A DNA stretch of 64,000 bases from Protaetiibacter sp. SSC-01 (GTDB lineage Bacteria; Actinomycetota; Actinomycetes; Actinomycetales; Microbacteriaceae): assembly GCF_014483895.1 (NCBI RefSeq), contig NZ_CP059987.1, forward strand, positions 2,480,001 through 2,544,000. The letters run 5' to 3'. Shown here one piece after another: positions 54,355 to 64,000 of this stretch. The notes beneath the pieces were generated by a model. It had not been told where the DNA came from, ran no database searches, and worked only from the letters and a program-made list of their open reading frames with translations. The position numbers were made by a program, and so were the translations under genes. The stretch's first letter is position 1. Each line of letters opens with the position of its first letter.

Positions 54355-55623
54355 TTACTGGTCGGCGAGCGCCGACTCGACCTTGCTCTGCGCCGCCTCG
54401 AGGAGGCCCGCGATGTCCTCCCCGGCCATCGCGCGCTGCGTCAGCTCGTCGAGCGCCGACAGCACATCGGTGCTGTTGACGACACCGGGCAGCAGCGGGC
54501 GCGTGAACGGGGTGAACTGCGAGAGCGCGGCGACCGTGGCGTTCTCCGAGACCGCCTCGGCGGGGATCCCGCTGCGCAGCGGAGGCCAGCCCGAGCCGAG
54601 CGACCACGCTGCGGCGTTGTCGTCGTTCAGGAAGAACGACAGGAACTGCTTCGCCGCCTCCTGCTTGCGCTCGTCGCCCTGGTCGGTGATCGAGAGCGTG
54701 AGGCCGATGGCCGACGCCGCCTGCGTCTGCGGGCCCGCGGGGATGGGCGCGATCCCGTAGTCGATGCCCGCGTCGCCCGCGATGAAGGTCATCCAGGGGC
54801 CGCCGAAGGTCATCGCGGCGCGACCCGAGCTGAACACGCTGTCGGCCTCGATGCCGTCGACCCCGGTGGGCGAGATCTTGTCGTTCGCGATCGCGTCGCG
54901 CCAGAACTCGAGGGTCTCGGCGTTCTCGGGGCTGTCGATGACGGCCGCGCCGTCGCGCACGATGTCGCCGCCGTTGCCCCAGAGGAGCGACGGCCACACG
55001 CCGTTGCCGACGGTCGCGTGGTCGGGCAGCACCATGCCGTAGCGCTCGGGCGTGCCGTCGCCGTTCTCGTCGACCGTGAGCTTCTTGGCGGCCTCGACCC
55101 AGGCATCCCAGTCGGCGGGGACCTCGGCGATGCCGGCCTCGGCGAAGGCGGCCTTGTCGTAGTAGATCGCGACCGGCACGAAGCCGATCGGCACGCCGTA
55201 GCTCGTGCCGTCGACCTCGGTCATCGCCTTGGCGCCCTCGACGACGTCGCCCGCGTTGCTCGCGGCATCCGCGTAGAAGTCGTCGAGTGCGATGAACGCT
55301 TTCTTGGCGGCGTAGACGGGGAATCGCTCGGCGGGCATCGCGACGAGGTCGGGGCCGGTCTTCGACGAGAGCGCGGGGAGCAGGGTGTCGTCGATGACAT
55401 CCCAGGTGTTGATCTCGGTGCTGATGCGCACCTCGTCCTGACTCTCGTTGAACTCGTCGACGATACCCTCGAGGACGTCGCCGTCTGCCTCGGTGTAGCC
55501 GTGCCAGAAGACGAGCTCGACGGGGCCGTCGGCGTCGCTGTCGCCCCCGGCCGAGCAGCCGGTGAGCACGAGGGCGGCGGCGGCGATGGCGCCGACGCCC
55601 GCGAGTGTGATGTTGCGGGTCAT
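54355..55623 (-). CDS. Extracellular sugar-binding lipoprotein (MalE-like)
   Basis: A 422-residue secreted lipoprotein. The signal peptide (NITLAGVGAIAAAALVLTGC) ends in the lipobox LTGC. The mature protein has the cluster B binding-protein patterns VELVFWHGYTEADGDVLEGIVDEFNES, DLVAMPAERFP and GRAAMTFGGPWMTFIAG. It presumably binds arabino-oligosaccharides released by the divergent secreted enzyme. ATG 55623, AAGGAA seven bases upstream. First gene of the operon. Confidence 0.94.
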   Translation of the reverse strand: MTRNITLAGVGAIAAAALVLTGCSAGGDSDADGPVELVFWHGYTEADGDVLEGIVDEFNESQDEVRISTEINTWDVIDDTLLPALSSKTGPDLVAMPAERFPVYAAKKAFIALDDFYADAASNAGDVVEGAKAMTEVDGTSYGVPIGFVPVAIYYDKAAFAEAGIAEVPADWDAWVEAAKKLTVDENGDGTPERYGMVLPDHATVGNGVWPSLLWGNGGDIVRDGAAVIDSPENAETLEFWRDAIANDKISPTGVDGIEADSVFSSGRAAMTFGGPWMTFIAGDAGIDYGIAPIPAGPQTQAASAIGLTLSITDQGDERKQEAAKQFLSFFLNDDNAAAWSLGSGWPPLRSGIPAEAVSENATVAALSQFTPFTRPLLPGVVNSTDVLSALDELTQRAMAGEDIAGLLEAAQSKVESALADQ

Positions 55624-55694
55624 CTCGGTTCCTTCTCTGATGCGGGACTGCGTTGTCTGCATAGGGCTGTGACGCCTGCCGGGGCCGCGTCTTC

Positions 55695-55741
55695 TACAAC
55701 GTTGTAAAGGCATCATGCGATCGAAGCGCGCGCCGTGTCAA
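55695..55741 (-). promoter_or_regulatory. Promoter and LacI operator of the arabino-oligosaccharide operon
   Basis: On the minus strand TTGACA (55741-55736), an 18-base spacer and CATGAT (55717-55712) form the promoter. Downstream of it is the perfect palindrome TACAACGTTGTA (55706-55695), right where a repressor would block the start of transcription. The same operator is found at 56851-56862. Confidence 0.82.
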
Positions 55742-55749
55742 GTCACGGT

Positions 55750-56763
55750 TCAGGACGCTGCGCCGGTCGACTCGCGCTCGACGATCCGGAAGCCCGAGCG
55801 CAGCTCGCGCCGCGGCCCCACCTCGGCGCCCGAGATGCGATCCAGGAGCACCTCCACCGCGAGGCGCGCGATCTCACGCCGCCCCGGATCGACCGTGCTG
55901 AGACTCGGGAGCGAGTAGCGCCCCTCGTCGACGTCGTCGAAGCCGATGATCGCGACCTGGCCGGGAACATCGATGCCCTGCTCACGCAGCACGCGCAGGG
56001 CGCCGAGGCCGAGCTCGTCGTTGAGGGCGAACACGGCATCGAACTCCACGCCGCGCGCGAGCAGCATCCGCATCGCCTCGGCACCGTTGACCCGGTGCCA
56101 CGGACCGGCGTCGACCACGAGCTGCTCGCGGTACGGGATGCCGTGCGCGTCGAGCGCGGCCCGGTAGCCGGACATGCGCAGGCCGGCCGAGCCGATGACC
56201 TCACCCGGGTGCGCACCGAGCACGGCGATGCGATCCCGCCCGAGACGGATGAGGTGCTCGGTCGCGGCGCGGGCGCCCTCGACGTTCTCCATCGTGACGT
56301 GATCGACGGGCCCATCGAAGATGCGCTCGCCGAGCAGCACGAGCGGGTACCCCACCTCGAGGTTCGCCGTGTCATCCGATCCCAGCGCGAGCGGGCTGAA
56401 CAGAAGCCCGTCGGTCAGCTGGCGCCGCGAGCCGTGCAGTACCTCGAGCTCGCGGCGACGGTCACCGCCGGTCTGCTCGATGAGCACGACGATGTCGCGC
56501 TCGTCCGCCGCGGTGATGACCTCGTCGGCGAGCTCGGCGAAGTACGCCATGCTCAACTCGGGCACCGCGAGGCCGATCGCGCCCGTCCGCCCGGACCGCA
56601 GCGTGCGCGCCGTGCGGTTGGGGCGGTATCCGAGCTCCTCGATCGCCGCGAGCACGCGGGCACGCGTCGACTCGCTCACGTGCGGGTAGTCGTTGATGAC
56701 GTTCGAGACCGTCTTGAACGAGACGCCCGCGACGCGGGCGACGTCGCGCAGGGTCGGGCTCAT
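55750..56763 (-). CDS. LacI family transcriptional regulator
   Basis: A 337-residue repressor. It has a LacI helix-turn-helix (LRDVARVAGVSFKTVSNVINDYPHVSESTRARVL) with the hinge LGYRPNRTARTLRSGRTGAIG. A periplasmic-binding-type effector domain follows (VLLGERIFDGPVDHVTMEN, FDAVFALNDELGLGALRVL, IIGFDDVDEGRYSLPSLSTVDP). The perfect LacI-type operators before the binding-protein and GH93-like genes are its obvious targets. ATG 56763; the ribosome site is weak. Confidence 0.95.
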   Translation of the reverse strand: MSPTLRDVARVAGVSFKTVSNVINDYPHVSESTRARVLAAIEELGYRPNRTARTLRSGRTGAIGLAVPELSMAYFAELADEVITAADERDIVVLIEQTGGDRRRELEVLHGSRRQLTDGLLFSPLALGSDDTANLEVGYPLVLLGERIFDGPVDHVTMENVEGARAATEHLIRLGRDRIAVLGAHPGEVIGSAGLRMSGYRAALDAHGIPYREQLVVDAGPWHRVNGAEAMRMLLARGVEFDAVFALNDELGLGALRVLREQGIDVPGQVAIIGFDDVDEGRYSLPSLSTVDPGRREIARLAVEVLLDRISGAEVGPRRELRSGFRIVERESTGAAS

Positions 56764-56802
56764 GGAGTTCACCGTAGCCCGGGGGCTCGCCGCCTCGCGC
56801 CC

Positions 56803-56862
56803 TTGACACCCGTTCGGGCGACGGCCTAGGTTCGGCTGCGAGCCCGCGTCTACAACGTTGTA
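56803..56862 (+). promoter_or_regulatory. Promoter and LacI operator of the secreted enzyme gene
   Basis: TTGACA (56803-56808), an 18-base spacer, TAGGTT (56827-56832), then the operator TACAACGTTGTA at 56851-56862, about 12 bases after the expected start of transcription. Confidence 0.82.
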
Positions 56863-56880
56863 CACACTTGGAGGTCTCGC

Positions 56881-58989
56881 ATGTCGATGCACACCCATAC
56901 GACGGCGGGGGGCCGCGGACTCCGCCGCGCGGCGCTCGCCGTCGCGGCGGCGCTCGCACTCGTCGCCACGTCCATCCCGGGCTCGTCGCCCGCGGAGGCT
57001 GTCACCACGGGCAACGGAGCGCTCGTCTACGCTCCCGCGGCCGGCAGCTCGTTCAACCCGGAGGGCGGCACGCCCGCAGGCACCACCTACGCCAAGGTCA
57101 TCGTGCTCAAGCACAACGGCAGCGCGAACGGCACACAGCTCGTGACGTTCGACAAGCTCGTGCTCCAGGGCGGAGTCCAGGTGTACCCGATCTACCGGAG
57201 CACGAACGACGGCGCCAGCTGGACGCACGTCGCCGACGTCAACCCGAGCGCCACCTTCCCGGCTCTCACGCGCACCGCCCAGCCGTTCCTCTTCGAGGTC
57301 ACGGAGACGACCGGATCGCTCACCGCCGGCACGATCCTCCTCGCCGGCATGATCATGCCCGAGGACCGGTCGAGCAGCCGACTGGTGCTCTACAAGAGCA
57401 CCAATCAGGGCACCAGCTGGAGCTACGTGAGCACGATCGACACGGGCGGGCCCGCGGTCTACGATCCGAGCCCCAGCTCGACGACGACCACCGTTTGGGA
57501 GCCCTCCCTCGCGATCGATGCGAGCGGCGGTTTGGTCGCCTACTTCTCCGACGAGCGGCAGAAGGGCAGCAACGTGCTCCAGGCCGTGTCGTACCGCCGC
57601 TCGACCGACGGCGGGGCGACATGGGGACCCCTGGTCAACGTCTCGGCTCCGACCAACAAGAGCGACCGCCCGGGCATGATCATCGTCACGAAGATGGGCG
57701 ACGGTCGCTACATGGCGACCTTCGAGGTGGTCAATCGCCCGAGCCAGAGTCTCAACACAGCGCCCGTGTATTACAAGATCTCCAACGACGGTCTCAACTG
57801 GGGCAGCTCGACGAGCATCGGAACAGCGGTGACCCTCGCCGACGGCCGCGGGATCGGCTCCTCGCCGTACGTGAAGTGGGTCCCGAGCGGCGGCCCGAAG
57901 GGCATGGTCGTCATCGCGAGCAAATGGTCGCTCACCTCGTCCGGGGCGATCGACGGCGGGCAGAACTTCTACGTCAACTACAACCTGGGCGAGGGCCCGT
58001 GGGAGCGACTGCCGATGGCGGTGACCTACGACGCCACCGACACCCAAGGCGGCAACTTCAGCGGATTCGCCCAGGGCATCGACGTGAGCGTCGACGGGCG
58101 CACGCTGTACCAGGCCACCAACGTCGAGAACACCTCGACGGCGCTCAACGACATCCGGGTCGGATCGATCCCGCTCGACGCCCAGCAGTACGAGGCCGAG
58201 CTTGCCACGATCAACGACGCGAGTCTCGTGTCGCATGCCCAGGCCGCGGGAGGCTCGAAGGTGGGCAATATCAACAACTCGGGCAGCTACGTGCAGTTCT
58301 CGGTGCGCGTACCCTCCGCCGGGAGCTACACACTCAATGTGCGCTACGACAACGGGTACACCTCCGCCGCGACGCACAACGTGAGCGTCAATGGCGGGGC
58401 GGCGTCATCGATCAGCTACCCACGCACGGTCGACTGGGGGCGCTACGCGTGGGCGCAGAAGACCGTCACGCTCAATGCGGGCGTCAACACCATCCGATTC
58501 ACGAAGGGCACCAACTTCGCCGAGCTCGATCAACTGCAGGTGTGGCGCAGCGCGGGACTGGACCCCCAGTTCCAGCTCGTCAACCGCTCGAGCGGAAAAC
58601 TCCTCGAGGTGCTCAGCGCCCTGACGACCGACGGCGCCGCCGTCGGCCAGTGGGGCCCGACGGCCCACGCGACGCAGCGCTGGACGGTGCAGCCGGTGAC
58701 CGGTTCGACGGTGAGGTTGGCGAACCTCAACAGCGGGAAGCTCCTCGAGATCCCCTCGGCGCAGACCGCGGACGGCGTGGACGCCGTCCAGTGGGGCCCC
58801 ACGGGGCACGCGACCCAGACCTGGAACGCGGCGACGAGCGGAGGCTGGTGGACGTTCGCGAATGCCAACAGCGGCAAGCTCCTCGAGATCGCGAGCTGCT
58901 CGGCATCCGACGGGGCCGTCGCCCAGCAATGGACCGCCACGGGCGCGACCTGCCAGCAGTGGCGCCTCAAGAAGGAGGCGATCCAGTAG
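56881..58989 (+). CDS. Secreted BNR-repeat glycoside hydrolase (GH93 exo-arabinanase-like) with CBM35-like and ricin-type domains
   Basis: A 702-residue secreted protein. The signal peptide has LRRAALAVAAALALVATS and a likely cleavage after AEA. The catalytic beta-propeller (about 50-435) shows four Asp-box repeats (STNDGASW, STNQGTSW, STDGGATW, SNDGLNW). A CBM35-like domain follows (about 440-560, QYEAELATINDASLVSHAQA to LDQLQVW). A ricin-type lectin domain of three repeats with SGKLLE closes the protein (about 563-700). Sialidases share the propeller, but no FRIP motif is present, and the neighbouring GH51 and importer favour an exo-arabinanase. ATG 56881 with GGAGG six bases upstream. Confidence 0.82.
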   Translation: MSMHTHTTAGGRGLRRAALAVAAALALVATSIPGSSPAEAVTTGNGALVYAPAAGSSFNPEGGTPAGTTYAKVIVLKHNGSANGTQLVTFDKLVLQGGVQVYPIYRSTNDGASWTHVADVNPSATFPALTRTAQPFLFEVTETTGSLTAGTILLAGMIMPEDRSSSRLVLYKSTNQGTSWSYVSTIDTGGPAVYDPSPSSTTTTVWEPSLAIDASGGLVAYFSDERQKGSNVLQAVSYRRSTDGGATWGPLVNVSAPTNKSDRPGMIIVTKMGDGRYMATFEVVNRPSQSLNTAPVYYKISNDGLNWGSSTSIGTAVTLADGRGIGSSPYVKWVPSGGPKGMVVIASKWSLTSSGAIDGGQNFYVNYNLGEGPWERLPMAVTYDATDTQGGNFSGFAQGIDVSVDGRTLYQATNVENTSTALNDIRVGSIPLDAQQYEAELATINDASLVSHAQAAGGSKVGNINNSGSYVQFSVRVPSAGSYTLNVRYDNGYTSAATHNVSVNGGAASSISYPRTVDWGRYAWAQKTVTLNAGVNTIRFTKGTNFAELDQLQVWRSAGLDPQFQLVNRSSGKLLEVLSALTTDGAAVGQWGPTAHATQRWTVQPVTGSTVRLANLNSGKLLEIPSAQTADGVDAVQWGPTGHATQTWNAATSGGWWTFANANSGKLLEIASCSASDGAVAQQWTATGATCQQWRLKKEAIQ

Positions 58990-58994
58990 GACCC

Positions 58995-59029
58995 GGTGGG
59001 CGCGGCCTCGGGCTCAGGCCGCGCCCACC
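58995..59029. terminator. Strong hairpin after the secreted enzyme gene
   Basis: GGTGGGCGCGGCCT pairs with AGGCCGCGCCCACC over 14 bases with a seven-base loop. No U-run. It lies six bases after the stop codon. Confidence 0.75.
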
Positions 59030-59132
59030 GACGATCCGCGCCCGGTCGGTGAGACCGCTCCTCCACCGGCCGTCGCGGCACAACTTGTCCACGAATATGC
59101 CCGCTGACCTGGGCTTTCTCTCCGGCCGTCGA

Positions 59133-59138
59133 TACAAT
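59133..59138 (+). promoter_or_regulatory. Likely -10 element of the DUF222-HNH gene
   Basis: TACAAT (59133-59138), a near-consensus -10, lies about 27 bases before the chosen ATG. The -35 region is not obvious. Confidence 0.5.
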
Positions 59139-59164
59139 TGCAGCATCGAATCGACCCCATCCTG

Positions 59165-60553
59165 ATGCGAGCGGAGACTCCCGGCATGTCCCTCAGCGCA
59201 CGCCTCGCCGACGCCACCGATGCGGTCGGCGGGCTGTGCGGCGACGCGGTCGTCGACCGGGCGGATGCGCTTCGCGGGCTCGCTCACGACGATGTGCTCG
59301 ACCTCGCGCGACTCGCGGGCGAGCTGTCGCGGCTCGTCGGGGCGCTCGGGGCCGTCGTCTCGTCGGAGCTCGGCCACCGCATCCAGACGGATGCCGTGTT
59401 CCGGCGCGTCGCGCTCGGCGGAGACCAGGGCGGTCGCTTCGCCTCCGAGTTGCTGCGCGACCTCACGCGGGCCGACGACGACACCGTGCGCGCGTGGGAG
59501 GTGGTCGGCGAGGCGATCGCTCCGCGAACCTCACTGCAGGGCGAGGCGCTCCCGTGCCGTCACGAGGCCGTCGCCGAGGCCGTGCTCGGGGCGTCGATCC
59601 CGGTGGCGCATGCGGCGATCGTGGCACGCGGCATCTCGCGGGTGGCCTTCGCGGCCGGCGCGGAGGAGCTCGCCGCGGTGGAGACGACGCTCGTCGACTA
59701 TGCGGGCTCGCTCACGACCCGGCAACTGGGCAAGCTCGTGCGGCAGTTGCCCGACCGGAACGACCCCGACGGCGCGGCGCCTCGCGAAGAACAACTGCGC
59801 GCGCGGTCCTCGGTCACGATCCGCGAGCTCCCGAACGGCCTCACGCGCCTCACCGCCGACCTGCACCCGGAAGCCGCCGGCTTCGTCCGCTCGGCGCTCG
59901 ACGCGCAGACCGCCCCGCGCCGGGTCGCCTTCGCCGCCGCGAGCACGGAGACGGCCTCGAGCGACGACATCCTCGCCGACACCCGCCCCCTCGCGCAGAA
60001 GCGTGTGGACGCCCTCACGACCATGGCCCGCGACTTCCTCGCCCACGACCCCGGCCGCCTCGCGGGCACGGCCGTCACGATGCTCGTCACGGTGGGCCTC
60101 GACGAGCTGCGAACAGGGCTCGGCGTCGCGCACATCGCGGGCATCGACGAGCCGATCTCCGCTACCACCGCGCGCCGACTCGCTGCGGACGCCGAACTCG
60201 TGCCCGTCGTGATCGGCGGCGAAGGTGAGGTGCTCGACCTCGGCCGCGGATCGCGCCTCTTCACCGAGGCGCAGCGCCGGGCGATGGTCGTGCGCGACGG
60301 CGGATGCATCTGGCCCGGGTGCTCAGCCCCGCCCGCCTGGTGCGAAGCGGCGCACCTCGCGCCATGGTTCCCGCACGGACGCACCGACCTCGACAACGGA
60401 GCCCTCATGTGCGCGGGCCACCACCGGCGCTTCGACCACGACGGCTGGGCGCTCCGGCGCCACGACGGCATCCCCTACCTCATCCCGCCGCCGTGGCTCG
60501 ACCCGCTGCAAGCCCCGCGGAGAGCGGGGCGCGTGCCCGCACTCGCGGCCTGA
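59165..60553 (+). CDS. DUF222 and HNH-endonuclease domain protein (13E12-like)
   Basis: A 462-residue protein. The DUF222 part (about 20-330) is helical and alanine-rich. The C-terminal HNH nuclease has CIWPGCSAPPAWCEAAHLAPWFPHGRTDLDNGALMCAGHHRRFDHDGW, with the two CxxC-like zinc pairs and catalytic His/Asn. Such proteins occur in many copies in actinobacteria and behave like mobile, possibly homing, genes. ATG 59165 is used; ATG 59186 has a better ribosome site (GGAG) and is possible. Confidence 0.92.
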   Translation: MRAETPGMSLSARLADATDAVGGLCGDAVVDRADALRGLAHDDVLDLARLAGELSRLVGALGAVVSSELGHRIQTDAVFRRVALGGDQGGRFASELLRDLTRADDDTVRAWEVVGEAIAPRTSLQGEALPCRHEAVAEAVLGASIPVAHAAIVARGISRVAFAAGAEELAAVETTLVDYAGSLTTRQLGKLVRQLPDRNDPDGAAPREEQLRARSSVTIRELPNGLTRLTADLHPEAAGFVRSALDAQTAPRRVAFAAASTETASSDDILADTRPLAQKRVDALTTMARDFLAHDPGRLAGTAVTMLVTVGLDELRTGLGVAHIAGIDEPISATTARRLAADAELVPVVIGGEGEVLDLGRGSRLFTEAQRRAMVVRDGGCIWPGCSAPPAWCEAAHLAPWFPHGRTDLDNGALMCAGHHRRFDHDGWALRRHDGIPYLIPPPWLDPLQAPRRAGRVPALAA

Positions 60554-60614
60554 GGCTCGCGCGCGCCCCTGTACCGCGCGTAGGCCCTGTGCCCCGTAGC
60601 CCGCGTAGCCCCAG

Positions 60615-62081
<1,467 letters not shown>

Positions 62082-62084
<3 letters not shown>

Positions 62085-62147
62085 AGTTCCCGTTCCGCGT
62101 CTTTGTTCCCGAAGGAACGGGTGCGAACACGCGGAACGGGAACTATG
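62082..62147. repeat. 19-bp perfect inverted repeat spanning the ROK stop and GH1 start
   Basis: CATAGTTCCCGTTCCGCGT (62082-62100) is the exact complement of ACGCGGAACGGGAACTATG (62129-62147). The 28-base loop holds a further small hairpin, GTTCC-CGAA-GGAAC. In the minus-strand message one arm carries the ROK stop codon (TAG, 62143-62145) and the other carries the GH1 start codon (ATG, 62082-62084). Confidence 0.9.
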
Positions 62148-63318
62148 AGGAGGCGTAGGTGGCGGGGTCGGCGAGGATCGCCGAGAACGCGAGCTCGGCG
62201 GCGCCGATGAGCAGACGGTCACGGCCGAGGGCGGCCGGACGGATGCGCGTCCCCTCCCACGCGACGGGGAGCGTGCGCGCCGAGACGGCCGCCTCGAGCG
62301 CGGACGCATCCCATTTGAGGAGCGTCGCGAGGAAGCCGCCGAGCACGACGAGCTCCGGCCCGAGCACGTTGATGGCGTTGCCGAGCGCGCCGCCGAGCAC
62401 GATCTGCTGACGCGCGAGCTCGGCGTGCAGCCGCTTGTCGGTCGAGGAGAGCACGGCGGCCTCGAACTCGGGCTCGTCGAGGCTGTGCGGCCCGAGGATC
62501 TCGAGCAGCCGTGCGCGGCTCACCTCCTCCTCGAGCGTGCCGCCGACGGTCGCCCGGTGGGCGGGGTCGTCGAGGCGCGGCCGGTTGTGGCCGAACTCGC
62601 CCGCGTAGCCGTAGGCGCCGCGGTAGGGCTGACCGTTCACGATGACGCCGCCGCCGATGCCGCTCGCGCCGCCGTTGAGGTACACGAGCTGGTCGACGCC
62701 ACGGCCGACGCCGAAGAGGCGCTCGGCGAGGGCGCCGAGGGTCGCGTCGTTGTCGGCGACCGTGGGCAGTCCGACGACCGACTCGACGAGCCGCGCGAAC
62801 GCGCTCTCGCGCCATCCGAGGTGGGGCGCCCAGCGCACGACCCCGTCGCTCGCACGCACGAGACCGGGCACGGCGAGGCCGACGCCGACGAGCACGCGCT
62901 CCTTCGCGGGGCCGGCGCGCAGCTCGTCGACGATCCCGCCGATGGTCGCGGCCGCCTCCTCGGGACTCGCGATGTGGTCGAGCTCACGACGGATGCGGTG
63001 GTCGAGTCGCCCGCCGAGACCGACGAGCGCGACGGTCACGGCGTCGATCTCGGGGTTGACGGCGATGATCGCGGGTCGCGGATCGGGCAGCACGCGGCGC
63101 GAGGGCCGGCCGACGCGGTTGGTCGCGCCCGGGTCGCCCTCGAGCACGAGGCCGAGGTCGACGAGCTCGGCGACGAGCGCGCCGATCGTCGAGCGGTTGA
63201 GGCCCGTGAGCGCGGTCAGGTCGGCCCGCGAGGGCTCTCCCCCGCGGTGGACGAGCTCGAGCACTGTCGAAAGGTTTCGACGCCGGACGGAGTCGACGGT
63301 GTCTCCCAGTGCTGCCAC
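62143..63318 (-). CDS. ROK family transcriptional regulator lacking the zinc motif
   Basis: A 391-residue regulator with an N-terminal winged helix ([44 protein letters not shown]) and a ROK sugar-binding domain ([32 protein letters not shown]). The usual CxCGxxGCxE zinc site is replaced by [11 protein letters not shown], as in some XylR-type repressors. It probably represses the divergent binding-protein gene and GH1. GTG 63318 is chosen over GTG 63327 because AAGGT lies seven bases upstream. Confidence 0.92.
   Translation of the reverse strand: MAALGDTVDSVRRRNLSTVLELVHRGGEPSRADLTALTGLNRSTIGALVAELVDLGLVLEGDPGATNRVGRPSRRVLPDPRPAIIAVNPEIDAVTVALVGLGGRLDHRIRRELDHIASPEEAAATIGGIVDELRAGPAKERVLVGVGLAVPGLVRASDGVVRWAPHLGWRESAFARLVESVVGLPTVADNDATLGALAERLFGVGRGVDQLVYLNGGASGIGGGVIVNGQPYRGAYGYAGEFGHNRPRLDDPAHRATVGGTLEEEVSRARLLEILGPHSLDEPEFEAAVLSSTDKRLHAELARQQIVLGGALGNAINVLGPELVVLGGFLATLLKWDASALEAAVSARTLPVAWEGTRIRPAALGRDRLLIGAAELAFSAILADPATYASS
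63266..63281. promoter_or_regulatory. Palindrome GTCGAAAGGTTTCGAC inside the ROK coding start
   Basis: Seven-base arms GTCGAAA and TTTCGAC around GG, at about codons 13-18 of the ROK gene. The same half-sites recur before the divergent binding-protein gene, suggesting an operator within the coding region. Confidence 0.55.
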
Positions 63319-63414
63319 GAGGCACACCTTAGCGCCTGTTCCGCGCCCGCGGATCCCAAGGAGTACAGGGGCGTTCGCCCCCCGGTTGGGGGATCAACCG
63401 TTATTTTGTTGTTA

Positions 63415-63481
63415 TTGACGGCAATTGACCCCCGTGCGTATGATCGCCGCATCCCAACCACTTTCGACGTGGATGTCGAAA
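63415..63481 (+). promoter_or_regulatory. Promoter and operator of the binding-protein gene
   Basis: TTGACG (63415-63420), an 18-base spacer and TATGAT (63439-63444). Downstream, TTTCGAC-GTGGAT-GTCGAAA (63462-63481) repeats the half-sites of the ROK-internal palindrome. A third half, TTTCGA, follows. Confidence 0.65.
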
Positions 63482-63501
63482 CTTTCGAGAGGTGTTCGAA
63501 G

Positions 63502-64000
63502 ATGAACAAAGCCCGGATCACTCGGGTGGGAGCGGTCGCCACGGCGACGGCCCTCGCAATCGGCTTGACCGCCTGCACCACCGGCGGCGACAACGGCGAC
63601 GGCGACACCGTCACCATCACGTGGTGGCACAACGCGACCGCCGACCCGCAGAAGGCGATGTGGGAGGAGGTGGCCAAGGAGTTCGAGGAGGCCAACCCCG
63701 GCGTCAAGGTCGAGGTCACCGGCTACCAGAACGAGGACCTCCAGCGCACCCTCATCCCGAACGCGCTCCAGTCCGGCGACGCGCCCGACATCTTCATGGT
63801 CTGGCCCGGCGGCGAGGTCCGCTCGCAGGCCGAGGCCGGCTACCTCAAGGACCTTACCGACGTCCTGGCCGACACCATCTCCGAGTACGGCGGAACGGTG
63901 AAGCCGTGGCAGGTCGAGGGCAAGCAGTACGCCATCCCCTACACCTTCGGCATCGAGGGTTTCTGGTACAACAAGGACCTCTTCGAGGCCGCCGGCATCG
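63502..64000 (+). CDS. Extracellular sugar-binding lipoprotein, N-terminal part (runs off the window)
   Basis: The visible 166 residues start at ATG 63502 with GAGAGGT upstream. The signal peptide (RVGAVATATALAIGLTAC) ends in a lipobox LTAC. The mature part begins with Asp/Gly-rich sequence, then TITWWHNATADPQKAMWEEVAKEFEEANPGVKVEV and MVWPGGEVRSQAEAG, the pattern of cluster B sugar-binding proteins. Its neighbours suggest cellobiose or another beta-glucoside as the ligand. Confidence 0.92.
   Translation, partial: MNKARITRVGAVATATALAIGLTACTTGGDNGDGDTVTITWWHNATADPQKAMWEEVAKEFEEANPGVKVEVTGYQNEDLQRTLIPNALQSGDAPDIFMVWPGGEVRSQAEAGYLKDLTDVLADTISEYGGTVKPWQVEGKQYAIPYTFGIEGFWYNKDLFEAAGI

Noticed and set aside
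56881-58989. Sialidase (GH33) call for the secreted BNR protein
   Set aside because: Asp boxes are shared with other propeller enzymes, no FRIP motif is visible, and the operon is for arabinose-type sugars.
59165-60553. DUF222-HNH gene as proof of a mobile island
   Set aside because: These genes are spread through actinobacterial chromosomes; no integrase, flanking repeats or composition change is seen here.

Overview
The window is a high-GC actinobacterial chromosome segment, most probably from the family Microbacteriaceae. The evidence is the very high G+C at third codon positions, frequent GTG and TTG starts, leaderless-looking promoters, the hexamer GGATGC/GCATCC recurring throughout, and marker proteins of actinobacterial type (DUF4244/TadE cluster beside topA, Rv2578c-type radical SAM protein, DUF222-HNH protein, small SRP RNA next to dnaX-recR). 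Most of it is chromosomal core plus accessory sugar-utilisation loci. I see no integrase, transposase, phage module or CRISPR array.

Left third (1-30350): the 5' part of topA is followed by a compact tad/Flp-type secretion operon (tadA ATPase, a TadB/TadC-like membrane protein, DUF4244 pilin-like protein, two TadE-like proteins). This operon is interrupted by a striking inverted array of 11 short repeats. Next come acs, a DUF4177-RidA pair, a PASTA-type class A penicillin-binding protein with a metallophosphoesterase, tRNA-Pro, tdk coupled to an orphan response regulator, an Rv2578c-type radical SAM gene with a LexA-like box, an ABC-F gene with a possible leader ORF, mqo, and a MerR/membrane-protein divergon. 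A block of four ~230-bp tandem palindromic units (19215-20083) precedes asd. Between asd and lysC lies an SPFH/zinc-ribbon/small-membrane-protein module resembling Bacillus YdjI/YdjG. A frameshifted collagen-like gene, a SemiSWEET, recR, dnaX, the SRP RNA and tRNA-Ser follow.

Middle (30350-42270): small oxidoreductase and transport genes. They include a PPOX protein, an AbiEi/DUF559-like protein, an ABC exporter pair, a GNAT/saccharopine-dehydrogenase-like pair, a tightly overlapping trio (haem-oxygenase-like diiron protein, CDGSH iron-sulfur protein, SDR), a PIG-L deacetylase, a PAP2 phosphatase and an MFS drug transporter.

Right third (42270-64000): three carbohydrate loci. (i) A ROK regulator with an isomerase/epimerase, a Gfo/Idh dehydrogenase and an RbsB/RbsA/RbsC-type importer, whose divergent promoter holds a perfect 18-bp palindrome. 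(ii) An arabinan or arabino-oligosaccharide locus: secreted BNR enzyme (GH93-like) with CBM35- and ricin-type domains, a binding protein, two MalF/MalG-type permeases, a GH1-like glycosidase, a GH51 arabinofuranosidase and a LacI regulator. The same operator, TACAACGTTGTA, lies just downstream of both promoters. (iii) A beta-glucoside-type locus: a ROK regulator and GH1 beta-glucosidase joined by a 19-bp perfect inverted repeat, and a divergent binding-protein gene cut by the window end. Short palindromic elements of one family (CTGGTTTCGACACGC...CTACTCAACCAG) are scattered through the window.
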